This document shows, in pieces, positions 11,613-23,324 of a stretch of 64,000 nucleotides of DNA. Every line of letters begins with the position of its first letter. The stretch's first letter is position 1. Source of the stretch: Chamaecrista fasciculata (Eukaryota > Streptophyta > Magnoliopsida > Fabales > Fabaceae); the NCBI GenBank assembly GCA_003254925.1, contig QANZ01037782.1, forward strand, positions 101,699-165,698, written 5' to 3'. The translations under genes and the position numbers were made by a program. The notes below the pieces were generated by a model. That model was not told the DNA's origin. It saw only the letters and a program-made list of their open reading frames with translations, and did not search any database.

Positions 11613-11817
11613 ACTCACATGGATATACAAGCAAACAAGAAATCTAGTGCCCTGTGTTCCCCGTTTCTATTGCAAACTGCAATCCTCATCTCAAAGCTAG
11701 CTTCGTCCTTTAATTTGTTGTTGTTGTTGTTCTTCTACCCACTTTCTTAATAAGGTTTAAGCCAATATTAATTGTGGGTTTAGTAGTTACCCATTTGTAT
11801 AGGCTTTAGCAAGCTAG

Positions 11818-14385
11818 CTAACTACCATTAATGAACTTGAATATATGACGAACTGCTTCTGTAATTTCATTTGCTGACCCTAGCTTACACTCTTCTTCAA
11901 TCTGCGTCACCAAAACCCACTGTTTTAGTCTCTCACAAATTGTACACACTAAACAAAATCATATATATTCCTACGTCAAAATGTGTAAATATTTGAAGAA
12001 ATACAGCATCAATTTATGAAGAGGTTATATATATATATATCTCTTTTTAATTTCATTATTTCAAGTTAAGACTTAAGAGTAACCTATATATGATGTGTGT
12101 ATTCTATCCATTCACTATTTTTTTTTTTATCAAAAAATATGTATATTAAATTCATAAAAAGATTCAACAACCAATCAATTTGGTCCTATTAATTAAATAG
12201 CGAACTAAAATGCTATTTCTCAAAACTATCAATTTGTTACATAACTTTAATCCTGAAAGACAATATATATTTCAATATAATCTTTAAAAATATAATTACA
12301 ATCAATTCAGTTTTTATTAAATAAACTATTCAAAATTTAATAATATATTAAATTTATTAAAATTACAACAAAATGATTGAAGAAAAAACTCATGTCTATT
12401 ATTAAATTTGAATTATTATTTTAACAAAACGGCCAATTTAATTATACCTCTATATATTTTCAAAAACTAAATATTATAATTTAATTTTTAAAGAATTAAA
12501 ATGAAAGATAAATCATAAACTTATTCTAGAACTAATAAATCAAAAAATTCTAAAAAAAAAATAAAGAATTCAAATTAAGATACTACTCTCTGCTATACTT
12601 TGAGTTTCTTTCTTTCTTTATTTTTTTTAAATTATATTCTTTTAATGAGAGACAATGTTGGAAATAGGGAAGCCAGGTTTTTGCTTAGGCTGCAAGTATC
12701 AGAAGACGAATGGTACACTGACTTGATTCCTCTCTGGTGTGTTGACCAATGACCACAACAACAACAAAAACTAAAATTAAAAAATACCAATAAAATTAAA
12801 ATTATTTTTAAAAATTTTCACTAAAAATTAATTTTTATTTTTTAAAATTGAAGAGCAAGAAAGAAAACAGAGTAATACCTTGAGATTGAAACAGTACAGT
12901 ACCGAACTCTGCGATGAGGTGATATTCAAATGCAGAACGCTAAGTCTAAGCTCTTCCAATTCAACAATGGCTTTCACCAATTGACCTTGTGATTTTCTGC
13001 ATCGAATTTTCAAGTTCACATGCGTTTGAATCACCGTAGTTTCAATCTTTGGTTCTTTTGTATCTTCTAATTCATCATCATCTTCATCTTCTTCTTCATC
13101 TTCGTATCGAAGCGATGATGATGATGGTTTCAAAATCTCGCTACAAGATCCAGCAATCTCGTCGTTCCTCCGATTCCTCTTTTGCGCCTCGAGTGATTGC
13201 AGCAGCTGCTCCAATTCCTTCACGAAATCTATGGCGCCTCCGATGATCGACGCTTGGTCGCCCTGAAGAAGAAATTTGGGGATTTGTACATTTAACTTAA
13301 TTATCGGTGTTCTGATACTAAATTTAAGTATGAACATAGAGGATTTGAATTTTGAAATGATGAATTTGGTTTAATTTTGTGATTTACCCTTTGAATGTAG
13401 GAAGATGGCATTAGGGTTTTCAGAACGTTGAGGTGGTCGTTCATTTGGCGTCGCCGGTTGCGTTCGACGGCAATGTGAGTCATTCTTTGGTTTTCCACTT
13501 CTTCCTTGTTCTTCATCGGTCTCGTTCGCTTTCTCTTTCTGCGTTTACTGCAATTTTCACCTTGGTTGGGTCGCTCTGTGTTGACCATTGTAGCTGAATG
13601 AGGAAGAAGATGAAGATCTTCGTTGGTTTCTGATTTTACAGGTGAATGTATCTCAACGACGTCGTTTGTGACGCAGCTTTCAGGCTCTATTGCTTGGATT
13701 TCTGTCTGCAATTTCGGTACGTACGCTTTTTCTTCCCATGGTTGTTTGTTGTTGTTCTTGAGATGTTGTAGCCTTAGAAGTGTTTGAAAATTTGTCTCTG
13801 AGAAGGGGAAAAACTGTTGTGGGGATGATTCCACACTTTGTAGCATTTGTAGAAATGGCATATTCTCATCCTCTAAGCTTGATGATATAAAGAATCGTTC
13901 ATCTTCCTCTGTATTGATGAACCCTTGCTCTAAGCAGTTTACTTCCAAGTGTTTACCAAAGAACTGCAAGAAAAATTATTGAGAAGAAACAAGATGAGAG
14001 TTTTGTCCACAAGTAAGGAGAGCTTGATTTCATTATCACACACTGACCCAAAAAAAGCAAAGAATATATATGCTTCCATTAATGGGCTTGGGGTTGAGGT
14101 TCTGTAGAGAGAGGTGGGGTAGTAAAAATAGGAACAGAAATAGAATGTCAAAACAGGGAAACCACTAAGCCATTGCAGATACATGTATTTCCCGGAAAAT
14201 AACATAATGCATTTAATGCAAGCATTTCGAGAGGGAAGTAAATGCAGTACTTTTCCTTGTATCTACTAATGGGGTTCGAGGGAAATGAAAGGTGAAGAAG
14301 AAAGAAGAAAAAAGATGTGCATATATGAAAGACTATGAAAGTAACATACACAGGAATTGATGGGTCCTTCAAGCCTATCCATCAT
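11818..14385 (-). CDS. Group Ia bHLH transcription factor (bHLH57/67/70-like), four exons
   Basis: Nuclear DNA-binding regulator. Exons, 5' to 3': 14385-14350, 13963-13388, 13262-12879 and 11901-11818; all introns are phase 0 with GT/AG ends, giving 359 residues. The start MMDRLEGPINSC, the following FFGKHLEVNCLEQGF and the block PFLQMLQS match the bHLH67/70 branch I know from Arabidopsis. Residues about 150-205 hold a basic stretch and NQRMTHIAVERNRRRQM, with the E-box contact residues H175, E179 and R183. The second helix begins GDQASIIGGAIDFVKELEQ, exactly at the exon 2/3 join, as in the family. An acidic run (EDEEEDEDDDELED) precedes a C-terminal ACT-like region (KIETTVIQTHVNLKI to LHLNITSSQ). 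The last exon encodes IEEECKLGSANEITEAVRHIFKFINGS and is separated by a 977-bp intron. Family relatives SPCH, MUTE and FAMA act in stomata; this branch's role here is unknown. Confidence 0.93.
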
Positions 14386-14530
14386 CAGAGCTGTGGGGAG
14401 AGAGAAGAGAAAAAAGAGAGAGAAAGGGATCTTAAATTCCTTCTCTCTCACCGAAGTTGACCAACATTCCGTATGGTGATATTAACAAAACAATAGTAAT
14501 AAGTGTAATCCCAAAAAGCAGAAGGCGAGC

Positions 14531-14539
14531 CTATTTATA
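14531..14539 (-). promoter_or_regulatory. Probable TATA box of the bHLH gene
   Basis: On the minus strand this reads TATAAATAG, about 150 bp upstream of the start codon at 14385. That spacing suits a short 5' leader. No transcript evidence is available. Confidence 0.6.
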
Positions 14540-15188
14540 TTCTTCTTCCACCCCTCAATATATATATATATATATATATTCTTTGTTTCCTGATGCTGGT
14601 GATAGTCAGTGGTATAAATAGAATGTAATTAATGGTAGTGTTTGCCTTGAAGTGAAACAACTAGTCACAAGCTTAAGAGGGAGGGTAAGTAAAGTAGGAG
14701 TAGAACAAGAGTGGAAATTTTGGTCAAATCATTGGGAGATCAAAAGGGAAAATGGAGAGATATGGTGAGAAATGAAAGGTGGGAAATTAAACTCTGAAAC
14801 TGAAACTGGGTTGCAACTTACAAGTTAGAACTTAGAAGGAAGAGATAGTAGATAGATAGATATAGATATATAGCAGATGCATCTGAAGACTGTGAGAGTT
14901 GGTGAGAGGTTGCAGGAGAGAGAGAGAGAGAGAGAGAGAGTGTTAGGGTTGTCTGGTTTTCAAGGTCCCAAGCATTATTGGGGGGTGGCAGTTTTGTCCA
15001 GCACCGGGGACAGACAGTTGTGGGGCTATCCCTCTCTCACTCTAGGATTTTTTAGGTAGACAGTCCTATCACATCACATCATTTATAAATCTCATTCACA
15101 AGTAAATAACAATTACAACTTTATTTACATTTCAATGTTTCTCATTCCATAATTTTGTTTAAAAAAATACAGAAATTTTATTTTTTTT
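14540..15188. other. Upstream region of the bHLH gene
   Basis: Contains a (TA)n run (about 14560-14579) and a (GA)n run (about 14917-14940). The plus-strand frame at 14877-15059 lacks any recognisable family. It is likely promoter sequence. Confidence 0.45.
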
Positions 15189-15582
15189 GGGTAAATTACA
15201 CTTTGGTACCTTGTGGTTTGACCTTATTTCACTTTGGTACTCTGTGGTTTGAAACTTGACACTTTGGTACCCTGTAGTATTCTTCATTAACACTTTGGTA
15301 CCCTTTGAGGTTATTTTATAATTTTAACCATAACAAATTTTGTAAAAATTACATATTAACCCCAAATTTTTTTTAAGTTTTCATTTTAGTCCTTAGATAA
15401 TATGTATTCAGGGACCTATTTGTATTTTTTGAAATTTTTTGGGGTCAATATGTAATTTTTGCAAAAATGTTAGGGTTAAAATTACAAAATAGCTCCAAAG
15501 GGTACCGAAGTGTCAAGTTTCAAACCACAGGGTACCAAAGTGAAATAGGGTCAAACCACAGAGTACCGAAATGTAATTTGCC
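15189..15582. mobile_element. Mutator-like foldback MITE ('gggtaaattacac' family)
   Basis: The GGGTAAATTACACTTTGGTA end is mirrored by TACCGAAATGTAATTTGCC. The arms carry 'ctctgtggtttga' and 'tcaaaccacag' words. The flanks are T-runs. The terminus is shared with 30454-31508, 46238 and 48018. Confidence 0.7.
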
Positions 15583-17132
15583 TTTTTTTTTTTAGTAAAT
15601 GCATAATTTTTTAGTTTATTTCGTTTCTCTCTCATGTAAGTGTAGGTAGGGTGTGTGTTGTAGGGCAAAGCAAAGCAGGGAAAAAGCTTTGGGAAAGGGC
15701 TTGTATGTATGGATTGTGTCACTCACTCGTCTGATGAAGGGTCATATCCCAATTTCCACAAACTCCATCTTCTCTTTCTCTCTCTCTCTCTCCTTCATTT
15801 TTTTATCCAACAGTTCATCACTTATATATATTTTTTTCACCCTCCTCACTTCTTGAGCTTCAGCTTCAGACCCCACCTGTCAATTTACACTGCACATGGG
15901 TGTGCAAGTACAACATGCCTTACTAGCTAACCCTTCTTCTATACCAAGTTACCAACAATAATACCGAAGATAGATATTAGATACGGACTCTCTTTGATCT
16001 CTTTACAATTACAGTGCAACCAAATCATTAAGATTTAAGACCTCTCTCTCTCTCTCTCTCTTTCTTTCTCTACATATATATATATAATAGTCTAAAAATC
16101 TACTTTGTGCCTATGCTTCACTTGGAAGCTCATCATGCTACAACCTTACAATCCATAATCTCTTTTAGTTATGAGTTTTCTATTTTTTTTTGTCAGATTA
16201 TGAGTTATCTATTTAGGAGGCTCTTTTCTGTAGACTATCTCAATGATGGGCCACCAATTGGAGATTCATAGGCCCAACTAGTTACCGGGCTAAGCCCAAT
16301 ATGCTTTTCATCACTTGCTACGTAATTTGTTTTTTTTTTTTGTGGTAATTGTTCATTTTGTTAATAAATTGATAATATAATGGTTTAACTAACTCACTTG
16401 TTTTTCTTTAATTTTTTTCCTTTTCACATCAACGATAGTGTTTCCTTGTCTTCGACTTTGGTAACAAACACAAAATTGCTGCCTTATATTAAAAAAAAAA
16501 AGAAAAAGAAACAGACTTTTTAAAGCTACCTTAAATCTTAATCCTTTAAATTTAAATAAAGCTACAAATGCTGGATCCGTGTAAGCGTTGACCGAAAAAA
16601 CGAGAAATGTTTGTTTCGTGTGCTAAATTATCATTAATGGTGTTAAATTGATACCCAATATTATAGTAATAAGTCAAATTTAAAAATACTATATGGGACT
16701 GAATAGAAGAAGACGAATAAGAAGAAGACGAAGAAGAAGAAGAAGAGGGACCGATGAAAAAACGAAATAAAATTTTAGTTGATTGATATGGCACATGATC
16801 ACTCTACCCCACAGCATTTAATGAATTTTGTATTGCATTGCCTAATTCACCAAAGGACCAAAGGCTATTCATGTTTTATTTTAGCGTCTCTAGGCTCTGA
16901 ATTGTTTAAGGTAAGATATTGAAGCTTTTTTTTCCTTTTCTTTTTTATTTTTATTGTTACTTGGGAGTTGTTGGGAGATAGTTTATGAGTGCTCTGAAGA
17001 GGTTTAAATCATTGATTGTAAGTTTAATTTTTGTGTGGGATGTGATAGGTTAGGTTGGGATGATTTGTAAATCATCATAAGCTACTTTAAACTTGTTTTG
17101 CGGAATTTTAGGATGATTTGGAACTTCAGTAC
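15583..17132. other. Intergenic, no gene seen
   Basis: Holds CT-rich tracts near 15770 and 16040 and a (GAA)n stretch near 16725-16745. The open frames there are low-complexity. No splice-consistent coding series was found. Confidence 0.45.
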
Positions 17133-17645
17133 TTTTAATTTTTTCTTTTTAATTTTATCATATTTTCAAATTTTAAAGATTTATATATATTACCTCTCAT
17201 TACAAAGATATTATTGAGAAAATAGAATTTTAACCCATCTCACCCCATTGATAATAGATAAAAGCACTCTTTTTGTTTCCCAAACTTTAAATTAACTTTC
17301 AACTTCGTCTTCAATATTTATTGAGATAGGGTTTCATTTTGATTAATTTAGATTCAACTTGTGTCACACATTTAGATTAGTTATGTTGATAAAGTCTCTC
17401 ATTGTAGGTTGCCATATTTATAATGTCTTGAATCTAAGATCATATTTAAAATTACTCAAATATTTATTTTTTCAAACTTCATAATTGGGATTTTTTGTTT
17501 TATGGTTTGGAACTTTTAATATTTTGTAATTTTCCTTTTAACTTTATCATATTTTCAAATTTTAAAGATCAATATATATTATCTCTCTTTATAAGAGTAT
17601 TATTGAGACTTTCAAATTTTAACTCATCTCACTCTATTAATAATA
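17133..17645. repeat. Diverged direct repeat, ~130 bp units about 380 bp apart
   Basis: 17133-17265 and 17510-17645 both run through 'tttatcatattttcaaattttaaagat', 'atatatatta.ctctc', 'tattattgaga' and 'taactcatctcac...attaataat'. No element ends are seen. Confidence 0.6.
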
Positions 17646-18661
17646 TTATAGCCTTTTATTTGTGAGAAATGATTGACCATTACTTTTTTTTAATTAAATT
17701 TCCAACCAATAAGGTAGTTTAACTAACCCACCCCCCATCCTTTCCCACCCTATTAATAATTACTTTTATCCCACTCTCTTAAAAACTCTCAATTAAGCCT
17801 TAAGCAATATCAATTTAGTTATCATTTAGACCAACTCCTCCTTAAGATATTGAAACATTTGCAATCATTTTGACCTACACAATCTCACTACAAATCGGTG
17901 AAATTTCATATTACTAAGAGGCTTTACTACAAAGTACTTAAGAGGATTGGGACACTGATTAATCGCACTACTTACACAAAATCCCATCAAAGTCTGAAGT
18001 TTTGTGGATAAAGAACGAAGGTGTTAGTATATGATATATAGCAGCATAACATAAATAAAAGGTTGAAGATTGAGATTAATTGTTGAAGTCGAGTTTTCAG
18101 AATTAGCACAAATGTTTGAAGGTACCGACAAGCGTCCTTGTGTCTTATTGACAAGTCAGGCATAATTAGCAGCTGTGTGTTTTGCTTCCAATAATTGATT
18201 ATTTTTTGGAATGATGCCTCATGACACCAACTACATTACCATTTCTAGCATTGATTGTGTCGGGACCTATAATAAGCTTTTTTGTTTCTGTTCTCCATGC
18301 AAACCCAAACACTGCTTGCTAACCACTCTATATATACACTAGCATGCAATCTCACTTAGCTAATACCTTTAATTACCTGATAATGATGCTAATTAATTAA
18401 ATTGCAGTGTTGATTCATCTTTAATTTCTCGAGCAAAATTTTAATTATCTGGGGCTTCTTAGTTTTATGGGTGAGCCTTTGCTTATTCTTTGATAGACCT
18501 CTCTGAGGTTCTGTAAGTTTGATACATATATGTTTGGAGCAGCAGTAACTATGTAGAACTGGATCTCTTCGGTGGATATTGTAAAACAGTAAAACTGTAA
18601 AAGTAAACACAGAAATTTGATTGTAAATTTATTTTATTGTGTGAAATAAAGTCTCACATTG
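17646..18661. other. Intergenic, no gene seen
   Basis: AT-rich. The minus-strand frame at 18389-18610 has no family resemblance. Confidence 0.45.
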
Positions 18662-18753
18662 TTTAAATGAAGAAGAATTAATAATAAGGTTATTCTATGA
18701 TGCAACCGGGTATTGCATGCAATTATTTAAATGAAGAAGAATTAATAATAAGG
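18662..18753. repeat. Short direct repeat, 28-bp word twice
   Basis: 'tttaaatgaagaagaattaa' followed by 'taataagg' occurs at about 18662 and again at about 18726. Confidence 0.7.
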
Positions 18754-18902
18754 GCATACACAGTTTTGATCGGTTAAAAAGTTATCTTTTTCATTATTTA
18801 TCATCATTAAATTACTTAAAAAAATGGAGATTATGCAACCTTACAATTGTATGCAATTGTATGCTCCCCAAGTTGTATCTTAGAATTTCCTTTAATAATA
18901 TT

Positions 18903-19283
18903 GGTAAAAACACTAATTTCGTTCTCAATCTTTACACCAGTTGTCAATTTTATCCACAAATCTTTTTTTACAGTCAATTTCATCTTCAATGTTTTACATT
19001 TTGGTCAATTTTCTCCTTTGCTCTTATTTCAGCTAAATATTAACGATCAAATCTATGTGGCTAATGATATGTGTAATGTAAAATTGATAGGAAAAAAAAA
19101 CTTAAATCCTAACCCAGATTGAAAAACATAATGCAATTTGTCTTTTATTTATTGAAAAAAGTTAGTCAAAAGATAAAATTGATCACAATGTAAAACATTG
19201 GAGACAAAAATGATAGGAAAAAATGATTGGGGACGAAATTGACAGATGGTGTAAAGATTATGGATGAAATTAGTACTTTTGCC
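18903..19283. mobile_element. Mutator-like foldback MITE
   Basis: The ends GGTAAAAACACTAATTTCGT and (reverse) GGCAAAAGTACTAATTTCAT are mirrored, with 'ctttacaccagttgtcaattt' facing its mirror at the right. The 9-bp flanks AATAATATT and AATAATATA agree at eight positions. Confidence 0.75.
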
Positions 19284-19292
19284 AATAATATA

Positions 19293-20204
19293 TAAGTTAA
19301 GATGTAATAATATATTGTAAATAAATAAAGAGAATTGTGAAACACGTTAGAGCTTAAGGTATGTGCACGATCGTTTGGCCTGAAAATCATTGAAAACTGA
19401 CAATTTCTCAAAAGATCTTTAGAGCTTAATAAGAGAAGGAATGGCACACAAATCGTTTGGCTTGAAAAGCACACAGTACTCTATCCATACATCTCATTGT
19501 CAAAAGGCACAAAATCATGAAAACTGAAACTCTCACAATTTCAAGGCCTAACGAAGACAAGCTAGCTATAGTGAGTGAAGGACCAACCTATGATAAAATA
19601 TACAATATGATCACACACACTGTCCAATGTTCTATAATTTCGTTTTATGTCGTATAAGTCGATTGTTTTTCACATCTCACGTTTCATTTTCTCTTCCTAA
19701 TAATCAGTTGTCTAGTAAGTATCAAAACCCAACACCTCTGTTCATCGTAGGAAGTAGGAACTAGAAAGCAATTCAACAGTGTTTTTCTCTGCCCATTTTC
19801 ATTCTAAATTAGTATTTGTGTATATTTATTTTCTGGCTACTCTTTTTGTTTTTAGCATATAACTAGCAACCTGACTACATGCCTTATTTATTCAACTTAA
19901 AAAAAAAAAATTCAAACTCCATTTTAGTCTCTCGTAATAATTTTGTTTTTCAACTTAGTCTTTATTAAATATTTTTTCTCAATTTTATTTCACCCAATCT
20001 CATTCTTTAAGAAGAATGATGTGGCCACATGTCATCAACTTTTTTTTAAAAAAAATAAATCGATGAAAAAATTTAAAATTGATGACAATTATAGTTTGGG
20101 CTCAAATAATCATTTGGGTCCTCAAACTTCAGTTTTATTTTGGTTCTCATACTTTCATATGTGCCCCACCTTTAATTCAAAATGTGATTCAATATGGTTT
20201 TTGT
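19293..20204. other. Intergenic, no gene seen
   Basis: AT-rich. The frames at 19166-19474 (minus) and 19943-20221 (plus) have no recognisable similarity. Confidence 0.45.
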
Positions 20205-20392
20205 CATTATTTTTAACTTAGATAATTGAGATAAACCATTTCTATCTCATGTGTCATAATAAGTGAATTGATCAAGAGAATGAAAAAATATTCATTCTTT
20301 GAATGAAAATCTAACCACAAATTTATTTTTAATTTATGATTAAGAATGAAGATTTTTCTTTGTCAACTGAATTATGACACATAACATGGACA
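20205..20392. mobile_element. MITE remnant interrupted or truncated by plastid DNA
   Basis: 'atctcatgtgtcataat' at about 20245 faces 'attatgacacataacatg' at about 20370. The outer end expected on the right, by comparison with 8448-8676, is missing because plastid sequence begins. Confidence 0.45.
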
Positions 20393-20394
20393 GA

Positions 20395-20535
20395 AAAGAC
20401 TATTTATCTCAAAGGGGTTTACGTAAAATTCTGGGAAAACGACAACGACTCCTGTCTTATTTGTCAAAGAAAAATGTAATACGTTATAAAAAATTAATAA
20501 ATCAGTTGAATATTCGAGAATCACAAACTCATTAA
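20395..20535 (+). pseudogene. rps15: Plastid rps15 3' fragment
   Basis: Encodes [20 protein letters not shown] and then [20 protein letters not shown] before REST-like residues and a stop: the C-terminal half of plastid ribosomal protein S15. The start of the gene is absent, so it is a fragment. In the nucleus it lacks a promoter or transit peptide. Confidence 0.9.
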
Positions 20536-20638
20536 TTTGAAGAGTCATTTTGTATTATTCGATTTATTAGATCTTGAATTTTGATGAACTCATTTTTGTT
20601 TTAAGCAATTCATGGAAGAATGAATCGAGGAAAAACCT

Positions 20639-21043
20639 ATGAATGCCCCAGCTACAAGAAAAGACCTCATGATAGTCAATATGGGTCCTCATCACCCATC
20701 AATGCATGGTGTTCTTCGACTCATTGTTACTCTAGACGGTGAGGATGTTATTGATTGTGAACCAATATTGGGTTATTTACATAGAGGGATGGAAAAAATT
20801 GCGGAAAACCGAACAATTGTACAATATTTGCCTTATGTAACACGTTGGGATTATTTAGCTACTATGTTCACAGAAGCAATAACCGTAAATGGGCCGGAAC
20901 AGTTAGGAAATATTCAAGTACCTAAAAGAGCCAGCTATATTCGAGTAATTATGTTAGAGTTGAGTCGTATAGCCTCTCACCTACTATGGCTGGGACCTTT
21001 TATGGCAGATATTGGCGCACAAACCCCTTTCTTCTATATTTTC
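20639..21043 (+). pseudogene. ndhH: Plastid ndhH 5' fragment
   Basis: Begins [20 protein letters not shown] and stays in frame for 135 codons to QTPFFYIF, where the N at 21044 ends the match. The full plastid protein (subunit H of the plastid NAD(P)H dehydrogenase complex) is about 393 residues, so only the first third is present. The few residues read beyond the N are not ndhH. It is a non-functional nuclear copy unless the assembly is chimeric. Confidence 0.92.
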
Positions 21044-21044
21044 N

Positions 21045-21785
21045 AAAAAAAAAAGAACTCCAAAAGTTTGATATTTGTCCTCTTGCGTTAACATGATTCA
21101 ATTCATGGCATGCAGAAGTATATGTATAATTTTTCAAACATTATTTGGTAAATACCATAGATAGACATAAAAATAAGTGTCATTCGCATGTGTATCAGTG
21201 TATATTTTTCTAATAATTAAATATTTATGTCACATGCACTCTTATTTGAATAATCTAATAAGAAGCAAAAACAAACAAAACTGCATTCAAATTTTGTTCT
21301 GTGTTTTCTAAAACATTTGTACCCTTTAGACATTATCTAGCTGTGGAATCTTCTCATAATCTAACTAAGGCCTACATTCAAAGTCCAACTCCAAACCTGA
21401 TCCTCAATCTCACCATATGAGGTGATGAAGCTTTTCTGTCCAAAAATAAAAAAGTGGTGAAGCTTTTGAGGAACAAAACTATCCGGATGAATCACTAATT
21501 ACCGCTAGAGATTAGAGAAGGTTATAGGCTTATAGCCTTATAGATAAAATGAATAGATTATTATATTTTTGAACCATGCATTCAAATTTGAGTTATTAAA
21601 ATAAATTATTATTTTACCAACAACGGTTTAGTGTGTGACAATTTGAATCCTCTATAATGCATTATAGGTATAATATTGAGAGAGAAAAAACAAATAGAAA
21701 GATAAAATGAGTCACATTTTCTCTTTCTATCCTATTCTTTTTTCTCTTAGCACTGCATCCCTAAAGTATTATAGAGGATTCAAAT
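21045..21785. other. Intergenic after the N, no gene seen
   Basis: Ordinary AT-rich nuclear sequence. Its continuity with the plastid fragment depends on the single N. Confidence 0.45.
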
Positions 21786-21955
21786 TGGTGTAGTGGTCGA
21801 TAAGCTACATCTTAGATGAGACGACCCAAGTTCGATCTCTAGAATCGACATTGTTAGGAGAATTTTAAACTGTTTACTCCCCGATCTGAATAAAACTAAT
21901 CTTCACTTAGACCGTTATATGAATAAACGAGAGAAACTCATAATTTATATAAAAA
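21786..21955 (+). mobile_element. tRNA-derived SINE, family S1
   Basis: TGGTGTAGTGG (A-box-like) is followed ~30 bp later by AAGTTCGATCTCT (B-box-like), the internal promoter layout of a tRNA-derived SINE. The body 'tcgacattgttaggaga' is shared with the inverted copy at 38541-38712. Confidence 0.75.
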
Positions 21956-22535
21956 AATCATTATTTTAATATTTTACGACTAGTTAAATATTAATACTCA
22001 GATTCAACCTAACTTTGTTTTAAATAATTTATATTTAATAATATAAAACATCATTTTATCATTAGTATCTAAAACTATTATTTTTCAAAAAATCATAAAT
22101 ATATACATATATATATATATATATTATCACGTTACTTTATAATATATAAAAAATATTTAATATTTTTCCCTTGTAATTCTATATTTTCTTAACAAATAAA
22201 ATTCAAAAATACATTTTTATATAAGAAATAAATATTTATTATTAAATGTAAAATACAAGTGTGTTTGGACTTTGGATCCTCCAAAATGTAGAGAGAAATA
22301 GAGCATTTTATATTAAATAATAATGAGACTTATACTTCCTCTCTTTTTCTCTTTCTATCTGTATCTAAACTTCACAAAATGCTAAAAAAATTACTTTCTT
22401 GAGGATCCACATCTGTTATGCGTTGGATACCTCCTTACAGATCCATTAACTTTTTATTCAAATCCAGACCTAGATCCTAAAGATGAAATTCTAAAGTGCC
22501 TATTTTTTTTGGGCCAAATCTGAAGTGCCTATTAA

Positions 22536-22567
<32 letters not shown>

Positions 22568-23324
22568 TGATCATTCATGTTTCCTTCTAGTCCTATAGCA
22601 CAAATTAAACTTAGATGGAAAAAGATGAATGTATGTACTAAAAAAACCTTGAATTGGTGCTATCAGGAAAGACAGCTGAGATTTGAGAACCTTAGGACAT
22701 GTTTGATTTTGTTTTTCAAAACGGTTTTTTTGGTTCTAAAAACAAAAAATTATGTATTTTGTTTTTTGAAACAGAAAATTGTTCTGGAAGAACAAAATCA
22801 AACAAGCCCTTATATTCTATGTGGTTGTGACATGTGACACATTGAATTTTGTCACAAACAAACTCCAAAACAGTGTCAGTTACCTAGGGGCCTGTTGTGT
22901 CTCCCTGAAGCCATGTTCACATTTCGAGCACTTTTAAGAAGATGTTGGATAGGAGAGATAATGGATGGAAAGACAAAACTTTATTAAATCATTTCTCTTG
23001 TTTAGGATTTATTAATCATTCCTTTGCTCTCTTAACTTACTAAAAGACATGTCACTTAATACTAATACTCAAACAATCTTTATGAACCCATCAAGGCATA
23101 ACTAACCAGCAGAGAAAGAAGACGACAAAATATCACAGATTTGACATGCAAATACTAAATTCATCAATCAATACCTGCACTTTGAAGTTTCCAGAAAAGC
23201 ATAAGCAGAATAACCGTGACAGAGAGAATTGTTGAGTTTCCAGAAACATAATGTTGTCAAAGTCTAAAAACTAAGCTTTCCCTCTAAAATCATCACTTCT
23301 CTCTCCTAACAATTGCACTAGCGT
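21956..23324. other. Intergenic and 3' flank of the Zn transporter
   Basis: (TA)n runs near 22100 and 22535. The last few hundred bases are probably 3' UTR of the minus-strand transporter. The frame at 22577-22837 has no recognisable family. Confidence 0.45.

Larger units (their letters stand above)
20393..21043 (+). other. Nuclear copy of plastid DNA (NUPT): rps15 end, spacer, ndhH start
   Basis: The sequence is colinear with the plastid small single-copy region, where rps15 precedes ndhH: the end of rps15, a ~100-bp spacer and the first third of ndhH. The reading frames are intact over the transferred part, so the transfer is recent or the join is artificial. Homology stops at the base before an assembly N at 21044, and the sequence after that N is ordinary AT-rich nuclear DNA. 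Confidence 0.9.

Noticed and set aside
12828-13337. Separate 169-residue protein
   Set aside because: It is exon 3 of the bHLH gene plus intron read-through at both ends.
20639-21091. ndhH as a functional nuclear gene
   Set aside because: Only the first third is present, it is a plastid-encoded gene, and it ends at an N.
21786-21850. tRNA gene
   Set aside because: Has tRNA-like A and B boxes but no cloverleaf arms; fits a SINE head.
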